From contig NZ_JAQVBV010000003.1 in assembly GCF_028690125.1 (NCBI RefSeq), forward strand, positions 62,001-126,000: a stretch of 64,000 bases of DNA, given 5' to 3'. The translations under genes were made by a program, and so were the position numbers. Below the pieces are notes generated by a model, which did no database searches, was not told the origin of the DNA, and worked only from the letters and a program-made list of their open reading frames with translations. The stretch's first letter is position 1, and each line of letters opens with the position of its first letter. Positions 9,574-20,600 of the stretch are shown piece by piece. This DNA comes from Bacteroides sp. (GTDB lineage Bacteria; Bacteroidota; Bacteroidia; Bacteroidales; Bacteroidaceae).

Positions 9574-10674
9574 ATGGAAGAGAAGGAAATTCGTGTCATT
9601 GCATTTTATTTGCCGCAATTCCATCCCACGCCTGAGAACGACCAATGGTGGGGAAAAGGATTTACGGAATGGACCAATGTAGGCAAGGCAAAGCCATTAT
9701 TTCGTGGACACTATCAGCCACGGGTTCCGGCAGACTTGGGATACTATGACTTGCGAGTATCCGAAACTCGCATCGAACAAGCAGAAATGGCAAGAAAGTA
9801 CGGAGTGGAGGGATTTTGTTACTGGCATTATTGGTTTGGTAATGGTCGCCAACTTCTTCAACGTCCTTTTCAAGAGGTACTTGCTTCCGGACAGCCGGAC
9901 TTTCCCTTCTGTCTTTCCTGGGCTAATCATAGTTGGGAAGACAAACAATTCAGTAAGGAAGGTACACACAAAATGTTGATGGAGCAACTATATCCCGGAG
10001 AAGCCGATGAAACAGCTCACTTTAACTATTTGCTCCCTGCATTTAAAGATCATCGCTATATACGGGTCGATGATAAACCTGTATTTATGGTATATGCACC
10101 GTTCAGCCTTCCTGATGCGAAACGTTTTATCCAGTTATGGCAGAAACTTGCCCGTGATAATGGATTGAAAGGTATCCACTTTATCGGTCAGACAAATAAC
10201 GCCGGAGATGTACAGACATTGAAAGATATGGGATTTGATGCTGTGAATATCGTCAGACTATTCGAATTCTTTAAACAGGACTATTCTATCTTTGAGAAGA
10301 TACACATGAAAATCATGCGCATCGTTTTCAAAAGAGGACGTATCGTTGAATATGCCAAAGCGGCCAAATTCTTTTCGGGCAGTGAAGATCGGGAAACGGA
10401 TTGTTATCCCACCATTATCCCTAATTGGGATCATTCTCCGCGTTCAGGACGCATGGGGCATATTCTGGTCCATTCCACTCCAGAGAAGTTTAAGAAGCAC
10501 GTGCTTGAATCCTTCTCCAATGTAGTAGATAAACCTGCGGACAAACGTCTGGTATTCCTCAAGTCATGGAACGAATGGGCGGAAGGGAATTACATAGAGC
10601 CGGATTTAAAGTTTGGCTTGTCCTATCTCGAAGCACTGAAAGAGGCAATCAAAGAAATTAAGTATGAGGTGTAA
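9574..10674 (+). CDS. WbsX / GH99-like glycan biosynthesis protein
   Basis: IAFYLPQFHPTPENDQWWGKGFTEWTNVGKAKPLFRGHYQPRVPADLGYYDLR, FCYWHYWFGNGRQLL, SWNEWAEGNYIEPD. Confidence 0.88.
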   Translation: MEEKEIRVIAFYLPQFHPTPENDQWWGKGFTEWTNVGKAKPLFRGHYQPRVPADLGYYDLRVSETRIEQAEMARKYGVEGFCYWHYWFGNGRQLLQRPFQEVLASGQPDFPFCLSWANHSWEDKQFSKEGTHKMLMEQLYPGEADETAHFNYLLPAFKDHRYIRVDDKPVFMVYAPFSLPDAKRFIQLWQKLARDNGLKGIHFIGQTNNAGDVQTLKDMGFDAVNIVRLFEFFKQDYSIFEKIHMKIMRIVFKRGRIVEYAKAAKFFSGSEDRETDCYPTIIPNWDHSPRSGRMGHILVHSTPEKFKKHVLESFSNVVDKPADKRLVFLKSWNEWAEGNYIEPDLKFGLSYLEALKEAIKEIKYEV

Positions 10675-10771
10675 ATTGGAAAATAATAGATTCTAATGAT
10701 GAACAAGTACTTAATCATAGATAAATTAAGATTCACAATGATTGAAATTATAAATAAATAACAACCCTATA

Positions 10772-10881
10772 ACGGACTATAGGTAAGTACCCAAACTACC
10801 TAGTAGTAATGACTCAATTACCCAGTAGTAGTTGCTCAATTACTACTGGGTAGTTGGTCCACTACTACCAGGTAGTTGAAA
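10772..10881. repeat. Degenerate tandem array of 22 bp units with internal inverted repeats
   Basis: AACGGACTATAGGTAAGTACCC / AACTACCTAGTAGTAATGACTC / AATTACCCAGTAGTAGTTGCTC / AATTACTACTGGGTAGTTGGTC / CACTACTACCAGGTAGTTGAAA, each exactly 22 bp; perfect inverted pair CCCAGTAGTA (10821-10830) and TACTACTGGG (10841-10850). Confidence 0.85.
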
Positions 10882-10936
10882 ACCCTTTAGTAATGTATCC
10901 TTGCGGAATTCGTTATTGATTATAAATGAATAAGTT

Positions 10937-11848
10937 ATGACTAAAGCACCTGTTTTGTTATTCGTATACAATCGCCCCGTTCATACACAGCAAACCATCA
11001 CTTCCTTGTTAAGAAATGAGATGGCGGCTGAAAGTCCTTTGTATATCTACTCCGATGCCGCTAAAACGGATGCGGATCAGAACGCGGTAGAAGAAACCCG
11101 TAGTTTTGTCCGTCAAATAACAGGCTTTGCATCCGTTACTATCATCGAACGGAGTGAGAATTGGGGATTAGCCCGCAACATCATCGACGGAGTTACTACA
11201 CAAGTGAATCGTTTTGGTCGTGTCATCGTATTGGAAGACGATCTGATTGTGGCGCCTTATTTTTTGCAGTTCATGAATGATGCACTCGAAACTTATAAAG
11301 ACGAACCACGTGTCGGACACATTCAAGCTTGCGATTTCACCAATGATTCTTCTTTACCGGATACTTTCCTTATCAAGTTTACCGGAAGTTGGGGCTGGGC
11401 AACCTGGGATAGAGCTTGGAAATACTTCAATCCCGACGGAGAAGCACTATTGAAAGAAATGGAAGAACGAAAGCTCACATATAACTTCGATTTCAATGGT
11501 AATTACCCATTCACCCGGATGTTACGTCGTCAAATCGAAGGGAAGAACAATTCCTGGGCAATTCGCTGGAATGCAAGTTTGTTTCTGAATAATATCCTTT
11601 CTTTGAATGTCGGTCGGTCGCTGGTACAAAACGACGGATTCGATGGAAGTGGCACCAATTGTGGAGGTGGAAATTTATACCGATCCTCTCTTTGGCTCGA
11701 ACCACTACCTGTAGAACATCTGCATCCGATAGAGGAAAATCAGCAGGCGCGCAATTCCTTTGCCCGTTATTATCACCGCACCAATTGTTTCATGGCAAAG
11801 GCTATTCGACGCTTAAAACGAACATTAAAAGGAGATTTTGGTGCTTAA
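10937..11848 (+). CDS. Glycosyltransferase (GT-A type, GT2/GNT-I-like)
   Basis: APVLLFVYNRPVHTQQTITSLL start and VIVLEDDLIVAPYFLQFMNDAL (DxD-type region). Confidence 0.8.
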   Translation: MTKAPVLLFVYNRPVHTQQTITSLLRNEMAAESPLYIYSDAAKTDADQNAVEETRSFVRQITGFASVTIIERSENWGLARNIIDGVTTQVNRFGRVIVLEDDLIVAPYFLQFMNDALETYKDEPRVGHIQACDFTNDSSLPDTFLIKFTGSWGWATWDRAWKYFNPDGEALLKEMEERKLTYNFDFNGNYPFTRMLRRQIEGKNNSWAIRWNASLFLNNILSLNVGRSLVQNDGFDGSGTNCGGGNLYRSSLWLEPLPVEHLHPIEENQQARNSFARYYHRTNCFMAKAIRRLKRTLKGDFGA

Positions 11849-11919
11849 AAAGAAGCGGTTTGCCGAGAAATACATACTTTTGCAAAAAGTTTCTTTTCCA
11901 CGATAGTAAATGATAGGGC

Positions 11920-13185
11920 ATGAGAATACTGATTATCAATACTTCCGAGCGAATAGGTGGGGCTGCTGTCGCTGCCAGTCGCCTGACGGAGTCGTTGAAG
12001 AACAACGGCATTAAAGCAAAAATGTTAGTACGCGACAAGCAAACTGATCAAATCAGTGTTGTCGGCCTAAAGCGTAACTGGATGCATGTATGGAAATTTA
12101 TTTGGGAACGCGTTGTCATCTGGAAAGCCAATTGTTTTAAGAAGAACAATCTATTTGCTGTAGATATAGCTAATACCGGGACAGACATTACTTCTCTTCC
12201 CGAATTCCAACAAGCGGATGTTATCCATTTACATTGGATCAACCAAGGGATGTTGTCACTCAAGAATATTCGTAAAATACTGGAATCTGGCAAACCGGTA
12301 GTCTGGACAATGCACGATATGTGGCCTTGCACGGGTATTTGCCATCATTCACGCGAGTGTGTGAACTATGAAACAGAATGTCACCACTGCCCTTTCATCT
12401 GTGAAGGAGGCAGAAAGAAAGATTTATCCACCCGTATCTTCCGAAAAAAGAAAGAAATATATAGCACCGCTTCTATCACTTTTGTAGCTTGCAGCAGGTG
12501 GTTGGAGAAAAGAGCTAAAACCAGTGCATTATTCTCCGGTCAGACTGTTACATCTATTCCGAATCCTATTAATACCAATCTGTTCAAACCTCGGAATATG
12601 CAAGAAGCCCGTAGCAAATGCCGGCTTCCTCAAGACCGTAAATTGATGTTATTTGGCTCCGTTAAGATCACAGATAAACGGAAAGGGATTGATTACCTGA
12701 TTGAATCGTGCAAAATATTGGTAGAGAAACATCCGGAATGGAAAGAGTCATTGGGGGTAGTTGTATTTGGCAACCAGTCACAAGAACTACAGAGCTTGCT
12801 CCCTTTCCGGGTTTATCCACTCCCTTACATTAAAAATGAGCATGAGCTGGTTGATATATACAATGCAGTGGATATTTTCGTTACCCCTTCTCTTGAAGAA
12901 AATCTTCCCAATATGATTATGGAAGCAATGGCGTGCGGCGTGCCTTGCGTAGGATTCAATATCGGTGGTATTCCTGAAATGATTGATCATCTGCACAATG
13001 GTTATCTGGCACAATATAAGTCTTCAGAAGATTTTGCTAACGGTATTCAATGGATACTGACCGAACCGGGATATGATGAACTTTCTGAACAGGCTTGTCG
13101 GAAGGCTGTTGCCAATTATTCTGAAAGTGCTATAGCTAAGAAATACACAGATATCTATAACAAAATAACTGGAAAGTATGCATAA
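11920..13185 (+). CDS. Glycosyltransferase family 4 type
   Basis: IGGAAVAASRLTESL N-terminus; VDIFVTPSLEENLPNMIMEAMACGVPCVGFNIGGIPEMI C-terminal nucleotide-sugar site. Confidence 0.92.
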   Translation: MRILIINTSERIGGAAVAASRLTESLKNNGIKAKMLVRDKQTDQISVVGLKRNWMHVWKFIWERVVIWKANCFKKNNLFAVDIANTGTDITSLPEFQQADVIHLHWINQGMLSLKNIRKILESGKPVVWTMHDMWPCTGICHHSRECVNYETECHHCPFICEGGRKKDLSTRIFRKKKEIYSTASITFVACSRWLEKRAKTSALFSGQTVTSIPNPINTNLFKPRNMQEARSKCRLPQDRKLMLFGSVKITDKRKGIDYLIESCKILVEKHPEWKESLGVVVFGNQSQELQSLLPFRVYPLPYIKNEHELVDIYNAVDIFVTPSLEENLPNMIMEAMACGVPCVGFNIGGIPEMIDHLHNGYLAQYKSSEDFANGIQWILTEPGYDELSEQACRKAVANYSESAIAKKYTDIYNKITGKYA

Positions 13186-13936
13186 CGGTCATCCAACACC
13201 TAAGTTCTCGATTATCACTGTAACCTACAATGCCGGGAAAGTATTGGAGGATACGATTCAGAGTGTTATTTCGCAGACTTACCATCGTGTGGAATATATC
13301 ATTGTAGACGGAGCTTCCACGGATGCTACTTTATCTATTATTGATAAATACCGTGCACAGATACATACGGTTATCAGTGAGCCGGACAAAGGATTGTATG
13401 ATGCCATGAACAAGGGAATATCACTTGCCACCGGAGATTACATTTGTTTTCTTAATGCGGGAGATTGTTTTCATGATGATGATACCTTGCGAGAAATGGT
13501 ACATACGATGAATGGGAACGAACTTCCCGACATTCTATATGGTGAAACAGCAATTGTAGATACCGAAAGGCATTTCCTGCATATGCGCCGGTTATCTACT
13601 CCTGAAAAGCTGACTTGGAAAAGCTTTAAACAGGGAATGCTGGTTTGTCATCAGGCCTTTTTTGCCAAGTGTACTCTAGTAGAGCCATACGATCTGAAAT
13701 ATCGCTATTCTGCTGATTTTGATTGGTGTATACGTATCATGAAGAAAGCGCATAGTTTGCACAATACTCATCTCACTATTATTGATTATCTGGAGGAAGG
13801 GCTTACGACTCAGAATCACAAAGCTTCTTTAAAAGAGCGATTCCGCATCATGGCAAAGCATTATGGTTTGTTTAGTACCGTGATGTGGCATATTTGGTTC
13901 GTGATACGAGCAGTTACGCATCGCAAGAAGGTATAA
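13178..13936 (+). CDS. Glycosyltransferase family 2 type
   Basis: FSIITVTYNAGKVLEDTIQSVISQTYHRVEYIIVDGASTDATL; overlaps the preceding gene by 8 bp. Confidence 0.93.
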   Translation: MHNGHPTPKFSIITVTYNAGKVLEDTIQSVISQTYHRVEYIIVDGASTDATLSIIDKYRAQIHTVISEPDKGLYDAMNKGISLATGDYICFLNAGDCFHDDDTLREMVHTMNGNELPDILYGETAIVDTERHFLHMRRLSTPEKLTWKSFKQGMLVCHQAFFAKCTLVEPYDLKYRYSADFDWCIRIMKKAHSLHNTHLTIIDYLEEGLTTQNHKASLKERFRIMAKHYGLFSTVMWHIWFVIRAVTHRKKV

Positions 13937-14142
13937 TCCTCTTCATTAGCTTCGCCATGTAGTAACTAATTGCTAATCTGTCGATTGAGGTGAGACTATA
14001 GTCGATTTTCACTCTTCTTTCGCCTTCATTCTCTTCACCTTTATGTTCTTCTTTATATGTTTCTTTCTATACTCTAATATCTTCCTTCCTGTCTTTTCTG
14101 TACCTGATTCATTACTTTTGGTTCCAAGTGATAAATAGCAAG

Positions 14143-14230
14143 CCGATTGTAATTGTCTAATTAGCCAACTTGTGTTGTCTGATTATTTGATAATAGTCAT
14201 CTAATCAGCCGACCTCAGTTGTCTGTCATA
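14143..14230. repeat. Degenerate tandem array, four 22 bp units
   Basis: CCGATTGTAATTGTCTAATTAG / CCAACTTGTGTTGTCTGATTAT / TTGATAATAGTCATCTAATCAG / CCGACCTCAGTTGTCTGTCATA at 14143, 14165, 14187, 14209. Confidence 0.82.
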
Positions 14231-14480
14231 ATAAGAAAACTTAATTTGAAAGATAATAATGATTTTTATATTCAACTAGCATGAAAATACAGACAAGTGT
14301 TCTCTTTATAATATTGTTTATTGGAACGTTTTTATGGTGAAGATAGTGAATGAGTGAAAAATACATATTCACCTTTTGCTGTCTCTATAAATATTTGATA
14401 AACAAAACTTTAAATCTTGGTGAAGCAGGTAAAGAGTAGATATGGAATAGGTTTATGGAATAGAAAGAAAATGGAATATA

Positions 14481-14514
14481 AAAGAAGAGAATGCGCTGGC
14501 ACATCCTCTTCTTT
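14481..14514 (-). terminator. Hairpin terminator of the inverted PUL operon
   Basis: AAAGAAGAGAATG (14481-14493) and CATCCTCTTCTTT (14502-14514). The single mismatch becomes a G-U pair in the minus-strand transcript, which supports minus-strand use. Confidence 0.7.
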
Positions 14515-14553
14515 AATTTATGCATCAAACTTGTGATACTTACAAATAATGTA

Positions 14554-15564
14554 TTACCAAAGAATTGCCTGATCTTTATCCGGTATCAATGTATTGATCT
14601 GACGTTGCATAGTCATACTACCGGTAACGCGATAACGAATAGGGTTATTAGGATCAGAAGTGATGTCCGTGAAATAATAATTCAAATACATTACTGTTGT
14701 ATGCAATTCTATATACGGTTGAGTTTTATGTGGTTCCACGCTTCTCATATACTTACATTGACCATAAGACTTAATCTGCGCCTCATTAGCCGTATCTCCC
14801 GCTTTCACAGTAAGCTGACCTGTGACTACTCCATCTTCATCAGTTACTCCATCGCCAAATTCAACGATAACTTTATATTTGTGGCGATTTTCATCTTCTT
14901 CCCACCAAGTGCCTGCGTAGAAGAAGATAGATTTGTCATCTACTACACGAACACTGCGAGTATTCACGGTAGCCGGATCGTTGTTACTCTCTCCTAAATA
15001 AACATTCATTCCTGATGCGGTGTAAGTACCCGAGTAATCATTGAAGAGGCGAATATTTAATAAGGCTTTATAATATCCTTTACGAATATTTTGGGTGTAA
15101 GAAGAGCTTTCTTCTATAGTGAGTGGGAGCACCCATTTCTCATTCAGATCCAACTCTGCCAAATGAAAATCAATATCATACGTCTGCACATTCTTTCCGG
15201 CAGGAATGCGACAAACATTTCCATTAGGAAACGAATAAAATTGATCGGGTAATTGCTTATACCATAAATCTTGCCGATTTAGATATTTTTCCGTATTCAA
15301 GATACTGAGTGTATCATTATCTACTCCAATTTTTACGTCTATGTCCCGATTGTTATCTTGGGAGCCACTGACAATAACCGGTAATTTGTATAAACCGCTA
15401 CCGTCAGATTGATAACGTATGTAAATATCATTCACCCCATTACTCGCTATTGGGGCTTTGAATGAAATCATCTGGCCGTACAGTTCATCCTTCCATTCAT
15501 CGTTGCATGAGCTTAATAAGACACATACCCCAAGTGCAATCCCTAAAATATATACTTTTTTCAT
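14554..15564 (-). CDS. PUL surface lipoprotein, DUF1735/DUF4361-type
   Basis: Lipobox VLLSSCNDEW; paralog of 2949-3959; downstream of susD. Confidence 0.7.
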   Translation of the reverse strand: MKKVYILGIALGVCVLLSSCNDEWKDELYGQMISFKAPIASNGVNDIYIRYQSDGSGLYKLPVIVSGSQDNNRDIDVKIGVDNDTLSILNTEKYLNRQDLWYKQLPDQFYSFPNGNVCRIPAGKNVQTYDIDFHLAELDLNEKWVLPLTIEESSSYTQNIRKGYYKALLNIRLFNDYSGTYTASGMNVYLGESNNDPATVNTRSVRVVDDKSIFFYAGTWWEEDENRHKYKVIVEFGDGVTDEDGVVTGQLTVKAGDTANEAQIKSYGQCKYMRSVEPHKTQPYIELHTTVMYLNYYFTDITSDPNNPIRYRVTGSMTMQRQINTLIPDKDQAILW

Positions 15565-15596
15565 ATTATATTCATTCGTTAGTTATGTTCAATCCC

Positions 15597-17666
15597 TTAA
15601 TCATAATCCTGCCATCCAGGAGCCTGAGTCATATTCTTATTCCGTTTGAGTTCATCATAACTCATGGGCCAGAAATATTGTTTCCGAGAAAAAGCAGTCT
15701 GTACTCCAGTCACTCTGACAGGGGTGTAGAAGGCCTCTCTATTTTCTGTATCCATCATGACGTTACAACCAAAAATCTGTCCTCCCTCATGTTCCGGTGC
15801 GATTTTCCAACGGCGTAGGTCGTAATAGCGCTGACTCTCAGCAAAGAACTCAATCTGGCGTTCATGCACGATCTTCTCAAAGAACTTCTGGGAGTCTCTA
15901 TACACATCATCCTCATAATCGGGTACTCCGGCACGCATACGTATGGGTTTCACACCGCGACGCATCTCTTCAACATCACGACTAATGGCGTAGGTTTTAC
16001 TTCCGTCCCATGAAGCAATATTGTAAGTGTTGTTTGAAGTCAAATTATTCAATGCTTCCGCATATGCCAATAGTATATCTGCATAGCGAAGTGCCGGTTC
16101 CGTCTTTTTTACGATCGTTCCTCCGTAATTCGTACAATCAGACGGATGAATGTATTTCTTTATACCGATACCGGTAACCAACCAACGCTCAGTGCCATTG
16201 GCACGTCCATCGGTTGCACTGCGATAATACCATACCTGTTTATTTATAATTTGATCGGCTCCGTTTCCGGTGGCACTCGTGCAATACCATGTTGCGCCAT
16301 TATAACCTACGGATGCGTAGAAACGTGGCTCACGATTGGCATATCCCATCCATACATCGTTTTCCAAATTGTCATAGGGATGAAGGTCTTTGTTCGTACT
16401 GTTTGTAAAGCCTGTCAGACCTGTTTCGCGGTCGTATGGTTTTCCATCTGCCATATCATAAGCATCACATTGCTTCATGGTCATGGAGTGAATATTCCAT
16501 CCACCTATGGATTGAGGCATCTGATGTTTCGCCATATCGGCAACGTCACAAGCATCTACCAAATGATCTCTATCATATGCCGCTTCATTTACGACACGGC
16601 TAAAAATAATTTCCGGATTATTAAATAAAAAGACTTCTCCATTGAACAAGGAACGGTAAGAATCAAACGGATCGATGTCAGCCCATCCTTCGGGGAAAGG
16701 TTTATTAGAGAATTTTTCATTGTAAGGAGGTTCGACAGTCTTCGGGTAAGATAAGTCACCAGCCACAGCTGTCTCTCTCTTTTTTACTGTATACAATTTG
16801 TACCATGGACCACTTGCTCCGCCCTCTATCACATCTCTTGCCGCTGCGGCAGCCTTTGCCCATTTCGATTCATCAGGTTCCTGCGAAATCAACACACGTC
16901 CGCTCTTATCCGTGAAATCAGCCATTTCCGTATTTCCGTTCATTAATGGGCTAGCGCCGTAAAGATATGCTTTGGCACGTACTGCCAATGCAGCTCCACG
17001 GGTAGGGCGGGCAAGATTTAGGTTATCCCTTTTTTCTGGAAGCTCTGCAGCTGCCTGTGCCATCTCTGAAGCGATAAATTCCACACATTCGTCATACGTA
17101 TTACGCGGATAACTTAACTCATCATAAGATTTTGAATAATCAACGCCTTCAACCGGCATCAAAGGGATGGGGCCGTATCTCTTCAGCAACATCCAATAGA
17201 AATATGCACGTAGAAAACGCGCCTGCCCTTTTACGTCAGTAATTTCTTGTGGAGTAAAATCTTTATTTATATCCACTTTGTTAATCAAAACAGTAGCTTG
17301 ATATATGGCGGCATAAGACCATTTCCAAGCATCTTGGTAAAAACCACTATAGTCATAACCATATCCGATTTCACCTAGTTTGTATTTACGATAACGGTTT
17401 AAATTGTCACCTTCGCTAAATACTTGATCATCCGCAAAGTTTTGGGGACAAAAACGGGTATGTCCTACTTCAATGTTATCACCCATTAAACGGCAATAAC
17501 AATAAGAAAGCCATTGTAAGGTATACACGTCATCTTCGAAAATTTTATCCTCAGACTGCATATCTTTAAAATATTTTTCCACACTTAAATAGTCGGAACA
17601 AGAGGATAAGGATAGCCCGCAAACAATAACTATTGCTCCTAATAATAGATATATTTTTTTCTTCAT
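15597..17666 (-). CDS. SusD/RagB-family outer membrane lipoprotein
   Basis: Lipobox LSSCSDYL, GQARFLRAYFYWMLLKRYGPIPLM, ERQIEFFAESQRYYDLRRWK; paralog of 879-2915. Confidence 0.95.
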   Translation of the reverse strand: MKKKIYLLLGAIVIVCGLSLSSCSDYLSVEKYFKDMQSEDKIFEDDVYTLQWLSYCYCRLMGDNIEVGHTRFCPQNFADDQVFSEGDNLNRYRKYKLGEIGYGYDYSGFYQDAWKWSYAAIYQATVLINKVDINKDFTPQEITDVKGQARFLRAYFYWMLLKRYGPIPLMPVEGVDYSKSYDELSYPRNTYDECVEFIASEMAQAAAELPEKRDNLNLARPTRGAALAVRAKAYLYGASPLMNGNTEMADFTDKSGRVLISQEPDESKWAKAAAAARDVIEGGASGPWYKLYTVKKRETAVAGDLSYPKTVEPPYNEKFSNKPFPEGWADIDPFDSYRSLFNGEVFLFNNPEIIFSRVVNEAAYDRDHLVDACDVADMAKHQMPQSIGGWNIHSMTMKQCDAYDMADGKPYDRETGLTGFTNSTNKDLHPYDNLENDVWMGYANREPRFYASVGYNGATWYCTSATGNGADQIINKQVWYYRSATDGRANGTERWLVTGIGIKKYIHPSDCTNYGGTIVKKTEPALRYADILLAYAEALNNLTSNNTYNIASWDGSKTYAISRDVEEMRRGVKPIRMRAGVPDYEDDVYRDSQKFFEKIVHERQIEFFAESQRYYDLRRWKIAPEHEGGQIFGCNVMMDTENREAFYTPVRVTGVQTAFSRKQYFWPMSYDELKRNKNMTQAPGWQDYD

Positions 17667-17677
17667 AATCTTCTGTT

Positions 17678-20600
17678 TTATAAATTAATGGTCAATCCTA
17701 CTGTATAGGTTCTAGATAAAGGATATCTTTCACCCGATCCGCTTCCCATTTCAGGATCCCACAGTTTGAATTTGGAGAATGTCAGCAAATTGGTTCCCAT
17801 CAAATAAATACGCATTTGGTTTAAGAACAGACTTCTTGTCCAATTCTTAGGCAATGTGTAACCTAATTCCAAATTTTTTAGGCGAAGATAGGAACCGTCG
17901 CGCAACCAATAAGTAGATTCACGGAAGTTGTTACTGTTGCCTCCAAAACTCAGACGCGGATATCTCGCGTTCGGATCTTCGTTGGTTCCCAGTGACCAAT
18001 AATTGCCGGGAATATCAGCTAGGATATTACCCCAATAACCATCCACTAAAGGATAAGCAACTGTTCCATAAAGACCGAAGGTAGATTTTCCAGCCCCCTG
18101 GAAATGCAGATTGAAATCAAACCCATTCCATTGAGCTGAGAGTCCGAATCCGTAGATCAAGTTCGGTCTGTTAGTAGCACCGATAGGTACTCTGTCATTA
18201 TCGTTTACCAATCCGTCTCCATTTACGTCCTTATATTTAATGTCGCCCGGAGCCACTTCACCAAACTCTTGTTTAGGGCTGTCCCGAATATCGTCATAAT
18301 CTACAAATAATCCTTTCGCAATTAATCCTCTCGACTGGTTTACACGGAACCCTTTTTCACGGGTATAACTATAATGACTATACGATTCGTCGTACTCTTT
18401 GATCTCGTTTTTGCTATACGTCATGTTGCCACGGAATGTAAAATTGATTTCACCCAGCTTCTGATTATAAGCAATATGACCATCGAAACCTCTTGATAAA
18501 ACAGCCCCTACATTGGCAAATGGAGAATATTCCAGCAAACCGGTACTATATGGTAAAGAACTACGCTTTTGATAAATTCCGTCACGTTGTTCATGAAAAT
18601 AATCTACAGCACCACTTAATTTATCGTTTAACAGAGAAAAATCAATTCCGACATCATGCTTCTTTGCAATTTCCCATGTAATACCTTGTGAAGCAAAATT
18701 ATCGTACGTCAGCCCCTGATAGAAGGAACCGGTAGAATTATTAGTGCCTATATCCCCATAATAGTAACCGTATTTATTATCAGTCTTATATCTGGATAGA
18801 TAAGGGAAGCGTACACCCAAATTATCATTACCTACCTTACCGTATGAATAACGGAGTTTGAACATATTTATCCATTTAAGGTTATTCTTAACAATGGACT
18901 CCTCAGCAATGTTCCATGCTGCAGAGTAAGCAGGGAAGAAACCGTACTGGTGACCGGGAGCAAAGTTCTCGGAACCATTGTAACCAAAGTTGAAATCAAA
19001 GAAATAACGGTATTTCCATCCATAGGTGAAACGTCCGGCTAACCCTTGATGGCGTCCTTCGATAGTTTGCATCGCATCTCCGCTTTGAGTATTCACTATT
19101 TTATCCTGCGAATATTTCATTACTCCACCTACCATATGGTTGCCAAACGTACGGTTATAGTGTAACTCCGCTTCCAGATATTCTCTACGACCACCGGATG
19201 ATCCCGGAGTAACCGTCAGTAGCTTCTCTGTTTCTACTTTGTCAAACTCTAATTCTCCTAAAGCATTACGTTTATTTTGTGCTTTCCACATATCAGGCCA
19301 TTTGATACGGGAGTTACTATTATTTGCACTGTTATCAAACCCGAACCGTCCATAAAAATTCAATCCGGGGGTGATAAACTTCAGGTCTTGCTCCAGATTA
19401 ACAGTAGTCTGAATATTATTACTCCAGTTTTCAGCATATCCCATTTGCGTAACTAACATCCACGGATTTCTTTGGTTATTTGTTCCTTGTGCAGCCCAAT
19501 ATCCATTTTTATATCTTACTGGTGTAGAAATTGGATTGTATGAAAATGTAGAAATCCATATTTGGTCAGCAGATCCTCCCGGCTGATTCTTTTTATCTAG
19601 CGAACCGGATACTCCGACCTTTAGTAAAGTACTCTTTGTCAGATTCAAGTCTACGTTCATACGATAATTCCAACGCCTATAATTGGCATTAGTATTGTAA
19701 TCTTTTAACCCATCGTCGGTCTTATACATACCTCCTTCGTCTACATAGCTGGCAGAAACGAAATAGCGTGCTGTAGTACCACCACCACTTAAATCAACTG
19801 CAGCATGATAGATAGGTGCACCTTTTTTTAGGATCATGTCCATCCAGTTCACGTTCGGATAAAGTTCGGGGTCAAGCCCGTTAGTGAAAAGCTCTACTTC
19901 AGCTTCTGTATAAGGAACAGGTTTACTACGTGTTGCGAAAGCTTCGTTCACCATATTAACATATGTCACACCGTCTACAAATTCAGGAGTCGTAGTTCGT
20001 GTACTATAAGATGTTTCTACTTTTACATTTACTTTTGTCTTTCCTTCTTTTCCTCGTTTAGTAGTAATCAATATAACACCGTTTGCACCGCGAGAACCAT
20101 AAATTGCTGTTGCAGAAGCGTCTTTCAATACAGAGAAGTCCTGAATATCCTCTACGTTAATCTCATTCAGGCTACGTTCGAACCCATCAACTAGTACTAA
20201 TGCACCCGATCCCGCACCAAACGTGGAAATACCACGGATCCAGAACTCTGAAATGTTTTCCCCAGGCTGTCCGGAAGTCTGGCGTGCTAAAATACCAGGT
20301 ACAATACCTCCTAGTGCATTTGCTATGCTAGAGGTCGGAGTGCGTAATTGGGACACATCTACCGTAGTTACCGCACCTGTCACCGTAATTTTTTTCTGTG
20401 CGCCGGTACCCGTTATGGTAACTTCATCTAACACCGTTTTTTCATCTTCTTTTAAAACAATATTAACCACCGGTTTATCCTTCACCAAAGCTTGTTCTGA
20501 TTTGAACCCTACATAAGAGAATACCAATGTCGAGTAAGCCGGTATTTTTATTTTGTATTTACCATTAATATCAGTCATCACGCCAAACCCCGGATTATTT

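Noticed and set aside
10772-10881. CRISPR-like array
   Set aside because: Units are degenerate, contiguous and only 22 bp, with no conserved repeat/unique spacer alternation and no cas genes in the window.
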